DNA from: CAXTKD01 sp964244885 | GTDB lineage: Bacteria; Pseudomonadota; Alphaproteobacteria; Sphingomonadales; Sphingomonadaceae | Assembly: GCA_964244885.1 (NCBI GenBank) | Contig: CAXTKD010000007.1 | Span: 1 to 64,000, forward strand | DNA length: 64,000 bases | Direction of reading: 5' to 3' | Shown: in pieces, positions 30,895 through 41,821 of the stretch | Layout of the letters: each line of letters begins with the position of its first letter | How positions within the stretch are numbered: the first letter of the stretch is position 1 | The notes under the pieces: model-generated | What the model was told of the DNA's origin: nothing | The model's input: only the letters and a program-made list of their open reading frames with translations | The model's database searches: none | Made by a program: the position numbers and the translations under genes

Positions 30895-31247
30895 TGGCCA
30901 CCATCGCCCGCCCGCGCCCCGCCGCGCTGACGCTCACCGCGTCGGCCGAAAAGCGCATCGCCGACCTGATGGCGAAGGCCCCCGCCGGCACGATCGGAGT
31001 GAAGCTGTCGACGCCCAAGCGCGGCTGCTCGGGGCTCGCCTATTCGGTCGACTATGTCGCCGAGGCCAAGCCCTTCGACGAGCGGATCGAGACGGCGGGC
31101 GGCACGCTCTACGTCGACGGCGGCTCGGTGCTCTACCTGATCGGCTCGGTGATGGACTGGGTCGAGGACGACTTCACCGAGGGCTTCACCTTCCAGAACC
31201 CCAACGCCAAGGGCGCCTGTGGCTGCGGCGAGAGCTTCACTGTCTAG
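30894..31247 (+). CDS. sufA: A-type Fe-S carrier protein SufA/HesB family
   Basis: A 117-residue A-type carrier that receives clusters from SufBCD and passes them to apoproteins. Three conserved cysteines: KRGCSGLAY and the C-terminal GACGCGESF (C-x-C). The LTASAEKRIADLM start and IGSVMDWVEDDFTEGFTFQNPN region are typical. The start overlaps the SufT stop; a GTG-started membrane protein gene overlaps its last 29 bases. Confidence 0.95.
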   Translation: MATIARPRPAALTLTASAEKRIADLMAKAPAGTIGVKLSTPKRGCSGLAYSVDYVAEAKPFDERIETAGGTLYVDGGSVLYLIGSVMDWVEDDFTEGFTFQNPNAKGACGCGESFTV

Positions 31248-31668
31248 CCGCTGGCCGGCGCGGGGCCTCCTCGCGCTCGCCTTCCTGATCGCCGGAGTCG
31301 CGCACATCGCCTCGCCCGGCGGCTTCCTGAAGATCACCCCCGGGTGGGTGCCGTGGCCGGAGCAGGTGATCTTTCTGACCGGCCTCTGCGAGATCGCCGG
31401 CGCCATCGGCCTGATGACCGCCCGCTTCCGCCGCTGGAGCGGGCTCATGCTGGCGCTCTACACGGTCTGCGTCTTCCCGGCCAACATCAACCACGCGCTC
31501 AACCACATCGCGCTCGGCGGGCCGCCGCTCGGCTGGTGGTATCACGGGCCACGGCTGGCGTTTCAGCCGGTGATCGTCTGGTGGTGCCTGTTCGCGGGCG
31601 GGGTGATCGACTGGCCCTTCAGCCCTCGTCCGGCCCCAGCGTCGGATCGAGCTCGCGGGGCCGCGTGA
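31219..31668 (+). CDS. DoxX-like membrane protein
   Basis: A 149-residue protein with four hydrophobic segments (LLALAFLIAGVAHI, VIFLTGLCEIAGAIGL, LMLALYTVCVFPANI, AFQPVIVWWCLFAGGVI), the DoxX/DUF417-like plan. The conserved acidic residue in the second helix (CEIAGAIGL) is present. DoxX-family proteins are poorly characterised. Starts at GTG 31219 inside sufA, with AAGG six bases upstream, so it may belong to the suf transcript. It overlaps the convergent phosphohistidine-phosphatase gene by 50 bases. Confidence 0.75.
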   Translation: MAAARASLSSRWPARGLLALAFLIAGVAHIASPGGFLKITPGWVPWPEQVIFLTGLCEIAGAIGLMTARFRRWSGLMLALYTVCVFPANINHALNHIALGGPPLGWWYHGPRLAFQPVIVWWCLFAGGVIDWPFSPRPAPASDRARGAA

Positions 31669-32152
31669 AGCGCGCCAACTCGCCTCGGCCCTCCTCGATG
31701 TCGCGCCAACGCTCGACCTCGAACCGCAGTTCGGACAGGGTGGCGGTCGGATATTTGATCTCGGCCTCGTCGCGGTAGGGCGACGCCGAGGCGAGCATCA
31801 GCACGAGGTCTTCGAGACCGGGATTGTGGCCCACCAGCAGCACCGTGCCTAAGGCATCGTCGAGGCTTTGAGCGATATCAAGGAGGGTCGCGGCCGACGC
31901 CATGTAGATGCGCTTGTCCCACACCGGCTGGAGCGTCTTGCCGTAGCCGTCCTCGACCCCGGCGATCGTCTGCTGGACGCGGAGCGCGGGGGAGGCGACG
32001 ACGCCGTCGAACGCCAGCCCCTCATCCCTCATGTAGCGCCCGACCCGGGCGGCGGCGCGGCGGCCCTTGCCGTTCAGCGGCCGGTCGAAATCGCGGGTGA
32101 CGGCATCGTCCCAGCCCGACTTGGCATGGCGCAGCAGCGTCAGCGTCTTCAT
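31619..32152 (-). CDS. Histidine-phosphatase superfamily protein (SixA-like)
   Basis: A 177-residue phosphohistidine phosphatase. TLLRHAKSGWDD contains the catalytic RH, a second arginine stands in ASPALRVQQT and the second His is in LVGHNPGLEDLV. SixA removes phosphate from phospho-His, for instance in HPt domains or NPr of PTS-Ntr; notably ptsP is in this window. ATG 32152 begins at the conserved opening MKTLTLLRHAKS. Its 3' end overlaps the DoxX gene by 50 bases. It starts 14 bases after the helicase stop on the same strand. Confidence 0.9.
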   Translation of the reverse strand: MKTLTLLRHAKSGWDDAVTRDFDRPLNGKGRRAAARVGRYMRDEGLAFDGVVASPALRVQQTIAGVEDGYGKTLQPVWDKRIYMASAATLLDIAQSLDDALGTVLLVGHNPGLEDLVLMLASASPYRDEAEIKYPTATLSELRFEVERWRDIEEGRGELARFTRPRELDPTLGPDEG

Positions 32153-32165
32153 GCCAATAGCCGCT

Positions 32166-34907
32166 TCATGAAAGCCCCGGACCGTCGAACTCGGTCGCCT
32201 GATGCCCGATGGCGGCGGGCGACTCAAGGAAGCTTCTGACCGTCGTGATCGCTTCGGCAAGCCCGACGCGTTCGACGACGACGCCGGGCGGGAAGGCGGT
32301 GAGCAGCCGGCTCGGCACCGCCGGCCCCAGCAGCACGAACACGCCGCGGTCGCTGGCGCGGCGGATGAGCCGCCCGAACGCCTGCGCCAGCCGCCCCATC
32401 GTCACCAGATCGTCGTACGCCCCGCCGCCGAACGCCGCGCGACGGGCGGCGTGGAGGACGGTGCGGCGCGGCCACGGTACGCCCTCCATCACCACCATGC
32501 GAAGGGATTCACCCGGCACGTCAACACCATCGCGGAGCGCATCGGTGCCGAGCAGCGAGGCGTGGGCATCGGCGCGGAAGATGTCGACCAGCGTGCCGGT
32601 GTCGATGGGGTCGACGTGCTGGGCGTAGAGCGGCAGCCCCGCCTTGGCGAGGCCGTCGGCGATGCGGGCGTGAACGGCGCGCAGGCGCTGGATCGCGGTG
32701 AACAGGCCGAGCGTGCCGCCGCCTGCCGCCTCGATCAACGTGCGATAGGCGTGGGCGAGCCCGGCGAGGTCGCCCTTCCTGACATCTGTGACGATGAGCA
32801 CGCGGGCGTGGGCGGCATAGTCGAACGGGCTGTCGGCGGCGAAGCGCCTGGGCGGCATCGTCAGGTGGGTGGCGCCGGTGCGAAGCTCGGTATCCCGCCA
32901 GTCGTCGGCGATGTCGGCGGCGCGCGAGCGGAGCGTGGCGGAGGTGACGAGGACGCCGTGCGCCGGCTCCAGCACCGCCTTGGCGAACGGCCGCGTCGGG
33001 TCGAGCCAGTGGCGGTGGACGCCGATGCCGCTCTCCCGCCCCTCGAAGCGGTCGACCGCGAACCAGTCGATGAAGTCCGGATCGGCGGGGCCGCCGAGCC
33101 GCGCCAGCAGGCCGATCCACGCCGCGACCAGCGCCTGCCGGAGCTTCAGCCCCGACATCGCGCCGTCGAGCCGGGCGCGCGCCGCGACGTCGAGCCAGTC
33201 GGGCGCTTCCTCGAGCAGTGCTGCGAGCCGGCCTTCGAGAACGGCGAGCGGCTTGAGCAGCCGCTCGAGCCCGACGATCGCGCCTGCGGACGCCTCGACG
33301 ACCGCAGGGAGGACGTTGGCGACCTCGGTCTCGATGCCGTAGCCCGCGTCTTCCGCCTCGGCGCGGGCGTAGACCTGGGCGCGGACGGCGTGGAGCAGCG
33401 CCTCGAACGGGCCGTCGGCGATGCCCTCCTGGATGCGGCCGAGCCAGCCGTCCGACGGCAATGCCCGCGCCGCCTCGACCGCCGCCTCCAGCGCGATGCC
33501 GCCTTCGTCGTCATAAGCGAGAAGGTCGGAAAGCCGAGCCGCGAGGCCGCGCCGCCGCCCCCGCGAGGTCTTTTCCGGCCCGACGATCCAGCGGCGAAGC
33601 TCGATTGCTTCGGCGCCGGTCAGGTGGAGCGCGAAGGCGCTGTCGGCGGCGTCGAACAGGTGATGGCCCTCGTCGAAGACGACGCGGGCCACGCCCTGCC
33701 CTTCGGCCCGGCCGCGCACCGCGTTGACCATCACCAGCGCATGGTTGGCGATGACGAGGTCGGCATTGGCCGAAGCGCGGCCGGCGCGCTCGATGAAGCA
33801 GGAGCGGTAGTGCGGGCAGCCGGCGTAGACGCACTCGCCGCGCCGGTCGGTCAGCGCGCCGAGCGCCGAGCGTTGGAAGAGCGTCGGCAGCCAGCCGGGG
33901 AAATCGCCGCCGACCATGTCGCCGTCGCGGGTGTAGGCGGTCCACCGCCCGGCGAGCTGCGCGAACACGGCAGCACGGCCCATGAAGCCGCCCTGCAGCG
34001 CATCCTCAAGGTTGAGCAGGCAGACGTAGTTCTCCCGCCCCTTGCGGACGACGGCGCGGCGCTTCTTCACCGCCGGGTCGGGGTAGAGCTTCGCGGTCTC
34101 GGCATCGAGCTGGCGCTGCAGCGCCTTGGTGTAAGTGGAAAGCCAGACCGGGGCATCGGCGCCCTCGGCCCACAGCGAGGCGGGTGCGAGATAGCCGAGC
34201 GTCTTGCCGATGCCCGTCCCCGCCTCGGCGAGGGCGACATTGGGCGCGCCGGCGCGGTCGCGCGGGGCGAAGGCGTGGGACGCGGCCTGGGCGTAGGCGC
34301 GCTGGCCGGCACGCTCTTCCGCGCCCTGCCCAAGCAGCGCGTCGAGGCGGGCGTCGATGTGATGGCTGTGGAGTTCGATGTCGCGCGGACGCTGGCGCGG
34401 CGGAGCCTCTTCCCACTTCGGCAGCGCCTGGAACAGGCCGCGCTCGTTGACCGACGGCGGCGCGAGGCGGCGCGCGACTTCGCCCGCCCACGGCCAGCGC
34501 AGGCGGAGCAGCGACTGCGCCGAGGCGTAGGCGCCCCGCCGCTCGGGCCACTCGGGACTTTCGATCGCCGCGAGCAGCTTCGCGGCGGCGAGGCCGAGAA
34601 AGCGTGCCTCCTCCGCGTCGCCATCGGGCGGCGCGAGGTGCAGAACCTTGGCGAGGCCGGCGGCGGTCGGCACCGCGAAGCGCGCCGGGTGAACGAAGGC
34701 GAACAGCTCCAGCAGGTCGAGGCCCGACAGCTCGGGATAGCCGAGCCGCGTCGCCATCAGTGGCGCGTTGAGCAGGATCAGCGGCGTGTCGGCGGCGCGG
34801 CGGATCGCCTCCGACCGCGTAACCGGGCGGCCGCGCTCACCGGCGTCGGCGATCCATACGCCGGCGTGGCTGGCGACGAGCGCTGGATGCGGCGGTTGAT
34901 CGGCCAT
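32166..34907 (-). CDS. DinG/XPD-type ATP-dependent DNA helicase with Fe-S domain
   Basis: A 913-residue SF2 helicase of the Rad3/XPD/DinG group, 5'-3' polarity by family. Walker A is EAGTGIGKT (about residue 228), the box II reads DEGHH in place of DEAH (about 414-418), and motif VI is QAFGRLIRRASDRG. Four cysteines (about 295, then GECVYAGCPHYRSC near 357-368) should hold a 4Fe-4S cluster. An extra N-terminal region of about 200 residues has no recognised catalytic domain. It probably resolves forked or R-loop substrates. Divergent from lysK; the promoter of lysK overlaps its start region. Confidence 0.9.
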   Translation of the reverse strand: MADQPPHPALVASHAGVWIADAGERGRPVTRSEAIRRAADTPLILLNAPLMATRLGYPELSGLDLLELFAFVHPARFAVPTAAGLAKVLHLAPPDGDAEEARFLGLAAAKLLAAIESPEWPERRGAYASAQSLLRLRWPWAGEVARRLAPPSVNERGLFQALPKWEEAPPRQRPRDIELHSHHIDARLDALLGQGAEERAGQRAYAQAASHAFAPRDRAGAPNVALAEAGTGIGKTLGYLAPASLWAEGADAPVWLSTYTKALQRQLDAETAKLYPDPAVKKRRAVVRKGRENYVCLLNLEDALQGGFMGRAAVFAQLAGRWTAYTRDGDMVGGDFPGWLPTLFQRSALGALTDRRGECVYAGCPHYRSCFIERAGRASANADLVIANHALVMVNAVRGRAEGQGVARVVFDEGHHLFDAADSAFALHLTGAEAIELRRWIVGPEKTSRGRRRGLAARLSDLLAYDDEGGIALEAAVEAARALPSDGWLGRIQEGIADGPFEALLHAVRAQVYARAEAEDAGYGIETEVANVLPAVVEASAGAIVGLERLLKPLAVLEGRLAALLEEAPDWLDVAARARLDGAMSGLKLRQALVAAWIGLLARLGGPADPDFIDWFAVDRFEGRESGIGVHRHWLDPTRPFAKAVLEPAHGVLVTSATLRSRAADIADDWRDTELRTGATHLTMPPRRFAADSPFDYAAHARVLIVTDVRKGDLAGLAHAYRTLIEAAGGGTLGLFTAIQRLRAVHARIADGLAKAGLPLYAQHVDPIDTGTLVDIFRADAHASLLGTDALRDGVDVPGESLRMVVMEGVPWPRRTVLHAARRAAFGGGAYDDLVTMGRLAQAFGRLIRRASDRGVFVLLGPAVPSRLLTAFPPGVVVERVGLAEAITTVRSFLESPAAIGHQATEFDGPGLS

Positions 34908-34923
34908 CTTTGCCCTCTATAAC
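34896..34923 (+). promoter_or_regulatory. Probable promoter of lysK
   Basis: TTGATC (34896-34901), a 16-base spacer and TATAAC (34918-34923) lie about 27 bases before the lysK ATG and overlap the start of the divergent helicase gene, so the two could compete. Confidence 0.55.
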
Positions 34924-34949
34924 CCGCTCGGGCGAACACGGAAGAACAG

Positions 34950-36551
34950 ATGGCAAACGAATTGCGCGAGGCGGCGCAGACCAGCAAGGCCTGGCCGTTC
35001 GAGGAGGCGCGCAAGCTCTTGGCACGGCGGAGCGAGGGCGACGCGCGCCCGATGGTGTTCGAAACCGGCTACGGCCCCTCCGGCCTGCCGCATATCGGCA
35101 CCTTCCAGGAGGTGGCGCGAACGACGATGGTGCGGCATGCTTATGAACTGCTGAGCGGCGGCGCGCCGACGCGGCTAGTCGCTTTCTCCGACGACATGGA
35201 CGGCCTTCGCAAGGTGCCGGACAACGTGCCGAACCAGGAACTGCTGAGCGCCGCGCTCGGCAAGCCGCTGACGCAGGTGCCCGATCCGTTCGGGACCCAC
35301 GACAGCTTCGGGGCGCACAACAATGCGCGGCTGCGGGTTTTCCTCGACGCCTTCGGCTTCGATTACGAGTTCCTGTCGGCGACCGACTGCTACACCAGTG
35401 GGCGGTTCGACCCGACTCTCCGCAGGGTGCTGGAGAATTACGAGGCGGTGATCGGCGTCATCCTGCCGACGCTCGGCCCCGATCGCCGCGCCACCTACTC
35501 ACCGTTCCTGCCGGTCTGCCCGAAGACCGGGATTGTGCTGCAGGTGCCGATCACCGGCTTTGACGTGGCGGCGGGAACGGTGAGCTACACCGATCCGAAC
35601 GACGGCGAGGCGATGACCGTTCCGGTGACCGGCGGCTCGTGCAAGCTGCAGTGGAAGGTCGACTGGGCGATGCGCTGGGTGGCGCTCGGCGTCGATTACG
35701 AGATGGCGGGCAAGGACCTCATCGATTCGGTGACGCTGTCGTCGAAGATCGCCCGCATTCTCGGCGTTAAGCCGCCCGAGGGGTTCAACTACGAGCTGTT
35801 CCTCGACGCCAATGGCGAAAAGATCTCGAAGTCCAGGGGCAATGGGCTCACGATCGACGAATGGCTGACCTATGCGTCGCCGGAAAGCCTCGCCTTCTAT
35901 ATCTACCGCGAGCCGCGGAAGGCGAAGAAGCTGTCGTTCGACGTCATCCCGCGCGCGGTCGACGAATATTACCAGTTCGCGGCCGCTTATCCCGAGCAGC
36001 CGCCCGAGCAGAAGCTCGGCAATCCGGTGCACCACATCCACAATGGGAGGGTCCCGACCTACCACATACCGGTGACCTTCGGGCTGCTGCTCAACCTCGT
36101 CGGTGTGGCAGGGAGCGCGGCGGCGGAGCCCGAGGCGCTGTGGAGCTATCTTGGCCGCTACGCGCCGGGCGCGACGCCGGAGACGCATCCCGAGCTCGAC
36201 CGACTGGTGCGCTATGCGGTCGCCTATGGCCGAGACTTCGTGATCCCGGCGCTCCAGCGCCGCGCGCCGGACGCGCGTGAGGCGGGGGCGCTCAAGGCGC
36301 TCGATGCCGAGCTCGCGGCGCTGGTGGGGTCGGACGCCGAGGCGATTCAGACCGCGGTCTACGAGGTCGGCAAGACGCACTTCGGCAAGGAGGCGCTGCG
36401 TGACTGGTTCAAGGCGCTCTACGAGACGCTGCTGGGATCGTCGCAGGGGCCGAGAATGGGGAGCTTCATCGCGCTCTATGGGCTCGACAACAGCCGCCGG
36501 TTGATCGCCGAGGCGCTGGCGGGGGGCCAAGAGGGGGTTCTGGGCGTTTGA
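34950..36551 (+). CDS. lysK: Lysine--tRNA ligase, class I
   Basis: Class I LysRS of 533 residues, the archaeal-type enzyme used by most alphaproteobacteria in place of the class II lysS. The HIGH box is GLPHIGTF (46-53), and KMSKS reads KISKSRGNG (about 290). The Rossmann core contains VETG-like FETGYGPSG and the zinc-less alpha-helix cage is C-terminal. The ATG at 34950 has GGAAGA a few bases upstream. The following TPR gene starts five bases after the stop, so they may be co-transcribed. Confidence 0.97.
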   Translation: MANELREAAQTSKAWPFEEARKLLARRSEGDARPMVFETGYGPSGLPHIGTFQEVARTTMVRHAYELLSGGAPTRLVAFSDDMDGLRKVPDNVPNQELLSAALGKPLTQVPDPFGTHDSFGAHNNARLRVFLDAFGFDYEFLSATDCYTSGRFDPTLRRVLENYEAVIGVILPTLGPDRRATYSPFLPVCPKTGIVLQVPITGFDVAAGTVSYTDPNDGEAMTVPVTGGSCKLQWKVDWAMRWVALGVDYEMAGKDLIDSVTLSSKIARILGVKPPEGFNYELFLDANGEKISKSRGNGLTIDEWLTYASPESLAFYIYREPRKAKKLSFDVIPRAVDEYYQFAAAYPEQPPEQKLGNPVHHIHNGRVPTYHIPVTFGLLLNLVGVAGSAAAEPEALWSYLGRYAPGATPETHPELDRLVRYAVAYGRDFVIPALQRRAPDAREAGALKALDAELAALVGSDAEAIQTAVYEVGKTHFGKEALRDWFKALYETLLGSSQGPRMGSFIALYGLDNSRRLIAEALAGGQEGVLGV

Positions 36552-36556
36552 CCGCC

Positions 36557-37312
36557 ATGCGCATCATTTCCACCTTCATCGCCCTGTCGCTCGCATCGCC
36601 GGCTTTCTCCGCCGCGGGCGACGTCCAGTTTACCCAAGGCCAGTTCCTTCCCGCCGCCGCCGCCGCGCGCGCGGGGGGCAACTCGGTTCTAGCCGCAAAG
36701 GCCACGCTGGTCGCCGCGGCGTTTCAGGCCGCGACCAAGGATCAGGCACTGTCAATGCTCGGGCAGGCAATCGCCGATTCGGAGGCTGCGCTCGCCAAGG
36801 CGCCGCGCAACCCCGAGGCGCTGCTCCAGCGCGCCGTGGCAGTCGGCTATCGCGCCAAGCTCAAGAAGGACGCGGGCGATGCGAAGGAGGCGCGCAAGGA
36901 AATGGAAGCGGCGGTGAAGCTCGCGCCCGACAACGCGCTGGCGTGGGCGGCGCTCGGCGCCTGGCATGGCGATGCGATCGCCGATGTCGGGCCGATGCTC
37001 GCGGGGATGGTACTGAAGGCGAAGAAGAGCGAAGCGCTGCGCTGCTTCGAGATCGCGCTCGCCAAGGACCCGGCGAGCGCGATCTACCCGACCTATTACG
37101 CCTTCATGCTCCTTCGCATGGACAAGGACAGCGCGGCGCGCGCGCAGGCGCTTCTCCAGACCGCCTCGGGGCTCAGGACCCGCGACGGGTTCGAGGCGGT
37201 GATGAAGGCGCGCGCCCTTCAGGTGCTGGCGCCGCTGAAGGCCGGCGACGCCGCGCAGGCCCGGGCGCTCGCCGCCCAGCTCGCGCCCTTCGGGCGGGTC
37301 GTCACGAAATAG
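36557..37312 (+). CDS. Exported TPR-like protein
   Basis: A 251-residue protein with a signal peptide (about 1-21, SPAFSAAGD) and a helical, TPR-like solenoid, for example SEAALAKAPRNPEALLQRAV, EAAVKLAPDNALAWAALGAW and ALRCFEIALAKDPASAIYPT. No known function. A TTG codon overlapping the lysK stop (36548) could be an alternative start, but the ATG better fits the signal peptide. Its last 11 bases overlap the convergent HhH-protein gene. Confidence 0.8.
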   Translation: MRIISTFIALSLASPAFSAAGDVQFTQGQFLPAAAAARAGGNSVLAAKATLVAAAFQAATKDQALSMLGQAIADSEAALAKAPRNPEALLQRAVAVGYRAKLKKDAGDAKEARKEMEAAVKLAPDNALAWAALGAWHGDAIADVGPMLAGMVLKAKKSEALRCFEIALAKDPASAIYPTYYAFMLLRMDKDSAARAQALLQTASGLRTRDGFEAVMKARALQVLAPLKAGDAAQARALAAQLAPFGRVVTK

Positions 37313-37910
37313 CGTCGGGCGCGCCGAGCTTGCCGAAGCGCGCTTCATATTCGGTGGTGCGCCCTTCAGCGAGCAGGCGGGCTTGCTCGACCAGCCGGTC
37401 GCGCCCGATGCGGCCCTTGAAGCTGCCGAGCAGCTGGTCGGCATCCGCCTCCTGCACGGGCGTCAGGTCGGCGAGCTGACTGAAGCGGCGAATGCCGATC
37501 TCGTTGAGCTTGGCGGCGAAGCGGTCGCCGACGCCCTTGAGCAGCGTCAGATTGTCCTCGGCCGGCGAGTCGGCGTCCGAAGCGACCAGGGGCGCGGCGG
37601 CGAGCGGCACGGTGTCGGTCTCGACGGCGACCGGCGCGACGACGGCGCGGCGCGATTCCTTCTCGCGGCGCAGGCGATCGACCTCGTCCGAAAGCGGACG
37701 GACCTGATCGCTGGCGGCGGCGAGCTCGCGGTTGAGGCGGACGCGCTCCGCCTCGCGGACGTCGATGTCGAGCTCGAGCTGCTTGACCCTGGCGGCGAGG
37801 TTTGCGGCGCGGCGCCGGGCGCCGCCGCCAAAGGATATGCCGAGGATGAGGCCGACCAGGAGAGCGACGGCGCCGATGATCAGGTAGGTGGAGTCCAGAG
37901 TGTAAGACAT
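37302..37910 (-). CDS. Membrane-anchored coiled-coil protein with helix-hairpin-helix
   Basis: A 202-residue protein with one N-terminal membrane span (about 8-28), a coiled coil (about 35-90, KQLELDIDVREAERVRL), a Pro/Ala-rich linker, and at about 115-200 an HhH segment NLTLLKGVGDRFAAKLNEIG with a following helical part. In related proteins this last domain resembles the DUF4332/TfoX-C type. It would hang into the cytoplasm from the membrane. Function unknown; such proteins may bind DNA at the membrane. ATG 37910 has AAAGGA six bases upstream. Confidence 0.8.
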   Translation of the reverse strand: MSYTLDSTYLIIGAVALLVGLILGISFGGGARRRAANLAARVKQLELDIDVREAERVRLNRELAAASDQVRPLSDEVDRLRREKESRRAVVAPVAVETDTVPLAAAPLVASDADSPAEDNLTLLKGVGDRFAAKLNEIGIRRFSQLADLTPVQEADADQLLGSFKGRIGRDRLVEQARLLAEGRTTEYEARFGKLGAPDAIS

Positions 37911-37997
37911 GGCCGGTCCTTTGCGATAACGCTGCCGGAACAATCCCACGCGGCGGGCGATGTTCCAAGCCTGACCTGACGGAGACGCTTCCTGCCC

Positions 37998-38963
37998 GTG
38001 ACCGACCTCTTTTCAGATGCCGACCGCGCGCTGCTCGCGTTGCTGGAGAGGTTGGCGGCGGGCGGCTATCGCTTCGTCACCGCGACGCCGGCGACGCATG
38101 CGCGGGTGGTGGCGCGGCGCGACCATTGGCAGGCGCATGATCTGGCCGGCGCGCTGGGGTGGAGCCTGCCGTTCGCGCCGGATGCACTCGATGCCGAGAT
38201 CGTCGCTGCGCTGGACGAGGCCGGCATGCTTGCCGAGGAGGGCGCGCTGGCGCGCTCACGGGTTCGCGTGTCGAGCCTTGGCGGGCGGCTGTTCCTCCAT
38301 TCGGCCTATCCCACGGACGAAGCGGATTCGGTGTTCTTCGGACCGGACAGCTATCGCTTCGCCGACTTCATCCGTGCCGAGCTGCCGCCTTGTTCGCCGG
38401 GCACGAGGATCGTCGACATTGGGACGGGAGCTGGCGTCGGCGCGCTGGTGGCGGGCGACGCCTGCCCGGGCGCGAGGCTGGCGATGACCGACATCAACGC
38501 CCGGGCGCTGCGCTTCGCGCGGATCAACGCGGCCCATGCCGGGGTCGAGGCCGAGTTCGTCGAGACGAGCGGTTTGGACGGTGTCGATGGCCCGATCGAC
38601 GTCGCCCTCGCCAACCCGCCTTACATCATCGACCCGCAGGGCCGGGCCTATCGCGACGGCGGCGACATGCATGGCGGGCGGATCGCGCTCGACATGGCGA
38701 GCGCCGCGGCCGAGCGGCTGACGCCGGGCGGGCGACTGCTGCTCTATAGCGGAAGCGCGATCGTCGGCGGGCGCGATCCGCTGCGCGCTGCGCTCACCGA
38801 GGCGATGAGCGAGCGGGGCTGCGACCTCAGCTACCGCGAGCTCGATCCCGACGTGTTCGGCGAGGAGCTGGACGGCGCGCCCTATGCCGATGTCGACCGG
38901 ATCGCCGTCGTCGGCGCGGTCGCGGTCAAGCGCGGCGGAGCAAATTCGGCAGGGCGCGCGTAG
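37998..38963 (+). CDS. HemK-like class I SAM-dependent methyltransferase
   Basis: A 321-residue protein. The N-terminal part (about 1-110) is unrecognised; the C-terminal part has the SAM motif RIVDIGTGAGVGAL and the NPPYI tetrapeptide typical of N-methylases that act on glutamine, adenine or guanine. The NPPYIIDPQGRAYRDGGDMHGG context resembles HemK/PrmC-type or RsmC-like proteins, with an uncertain target. A GTG start at 37998 is used; GGAG stands 13 bases upstream, a rather wide spacing. Ends eight bases before the EEP gene. Confidence 0.85.
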   Translation: MTDLFSDADRALLALLERLAAGGYRFVTATPATHARVVARRDHWQAHDLAGALGWSLPFAPDALDAEIVAALDEAGMLAEEGALARSRVRVSSLGGRLFLHSAYPTDEADSVFFGPDSYRFADFIRAELPPCSPGTRIVDIGTGAGVGALVAGDACPGARLAMTDINARALRFARINAAHAGVEAEFVETSGLDGVDGPIDVALANPPYIIDPQGRAYRDGGDMHGGRIALDMASAAAERLTPGGRLLLYSGSAIVGGRDPLRAALTEAMSERGCDLSYRELDPDVFGEELDGAPYADVDRIAVVGAVAVKRGGANSAGRA

Positions 38964-38970
38964 AACGCCC

Positions 38971-39726
38971 GTGCCGATCACCGTCGCCAGCTACAATATG
39001 CGCAAGGCCATCGGCGCCGACCGGCGGCGGCGGCCCGACTGCACGCTCGACGTGCTCGCCGAGATCGATGCCGACGTAGTGGCGCTGCAGGAGGCCGACC
39101 GGCGCTTCGGCGGCCGGGCGAGCGCCATCCCGCCCGAGATGCTGGCGAAGCGCGGCCACTACAAGGCGGTGCCGTTCGACGTGCGGCCGGGGAGCATGGG
39201 CTGGCACGGCAACGCCATCCTGGTGCGGCAGGATGTCGAGATTCTCGACTTCGCGGCGCTGACCCTGCCGACGCTGGAGCCGCGCGGCGCGGTGCTGGCC
39301 GAGCTTCGGCTGGAAGGCGTCGAGCTGCGGGTGGTCGGGATGCATCTCGACTTGTCGGGGCTGTGGCGGCGGCGGCAGGCGCGGGCGCTGATCGCGCAGC
39401 TCGCCGAGCGGCCAGCGATGGCGACGGTGATCATGGGGGACCTGAACGAGTGGCGGCCCGAGCACGGCTGCCTGCGCGACTTCGCTCGCGCGCCCTACCG
39501 GATCGCGCCGAGCGGGCCGACCTTTCACGCGAAACGGCCGATCGCCCGGCTCGACCGGATCATCGTGAACGAGGCGCTGGAGGTGGTGGACAGCGGCGCG
39601 CATCACTCGCGGAAGGCGGCGACCGCTTCGGATCACCTGCCGGTGTGGGCCAAGCTGAATTTCCCTCGCCCGCTTGCGGGAGAGGGCGACTCGCCGGCAG
39701 GCGAGCGGGGTGAGGGAAACCGCTGA
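38971..39726 (+). CDS. Endonuclease/exonuclease/phosphatase family hydrolase with a repeat-derived tail
   Basis: A 251-residue EEP-fold protein. Metal and catalytic residues are in ASYNMRKAIG, LQEADRRFGG, GMHLDLSG, MGDLNEW and the C-terminal TASDHLPVWAKL (SDH). Could be a phosphodiesterase, lipid phosphatase or nuclease. The frame runs past the fold into the palindromic element and adds PRPLAGEGDSPAGERGEGNR before the stop. Starts at GTG 38971, eight bases after the methyltransferase stop, so they are likely co-transcribed. Confidence 0.88.
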   Translation: MPITVASYNMRKAIGADRRRRPDCTLDVLAEIDADVVALQEADRRFGGRASAIPPEMLAKRGHYKAVPFDVRPGSMGWHGNAILVRQDVEILDFAALTLPTLEPRGAVLAELRLEGVELRVVGMHLDLSGLWRRRQARALIAQLAERPAMATVIMGDLNEWRPEHGCLRDFARAPYRIAPSGPTFHAKRPIARLDRIIVNEALEVVDSGAHHSRKAATASDHLPVWAKLNFPRPLAGEGDSPAGERGEGNR

Positions 39727-39793
39727 GTCCGGCGCCGCTCGCGCTGGCGCGCTTCGCCCCTCACCCCAGCCCTCTCCCGCAAGCGGGAGAGGG
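39663..39793. repeat. Composite palindromic element, about 130 bp (family B), copy 2, reverse orientation
   Basis: The reverse complement of the element at 29180-29309, with the same central segment. It provides the last 21 codons of the EEP gene and ends eight bases before the ftsH stop on the other strand, so it sits between convergent genes. Confidence 0.9.
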
Positions 39794-39800
39794 AGTTACC

Positions 39801-41744
<1,944 letters not shown>

Positions 41745-41821
41745 GCTTCAGGAACTTCCCGCTCGGATGGTCCGCACAACATAAGCGCAATCGCGTTAAC
41801 GGCAATGATCGGGCCTGCGAT

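Noticed and set aside
32202..34922. A 906-codon open frame on the plus strand opposite the helicase gene
   Set aside because: High-GC antisense shadow: Arg/Gly/Val-rich composition, no family, and the reverse-strand helicase is clearly the real gene.
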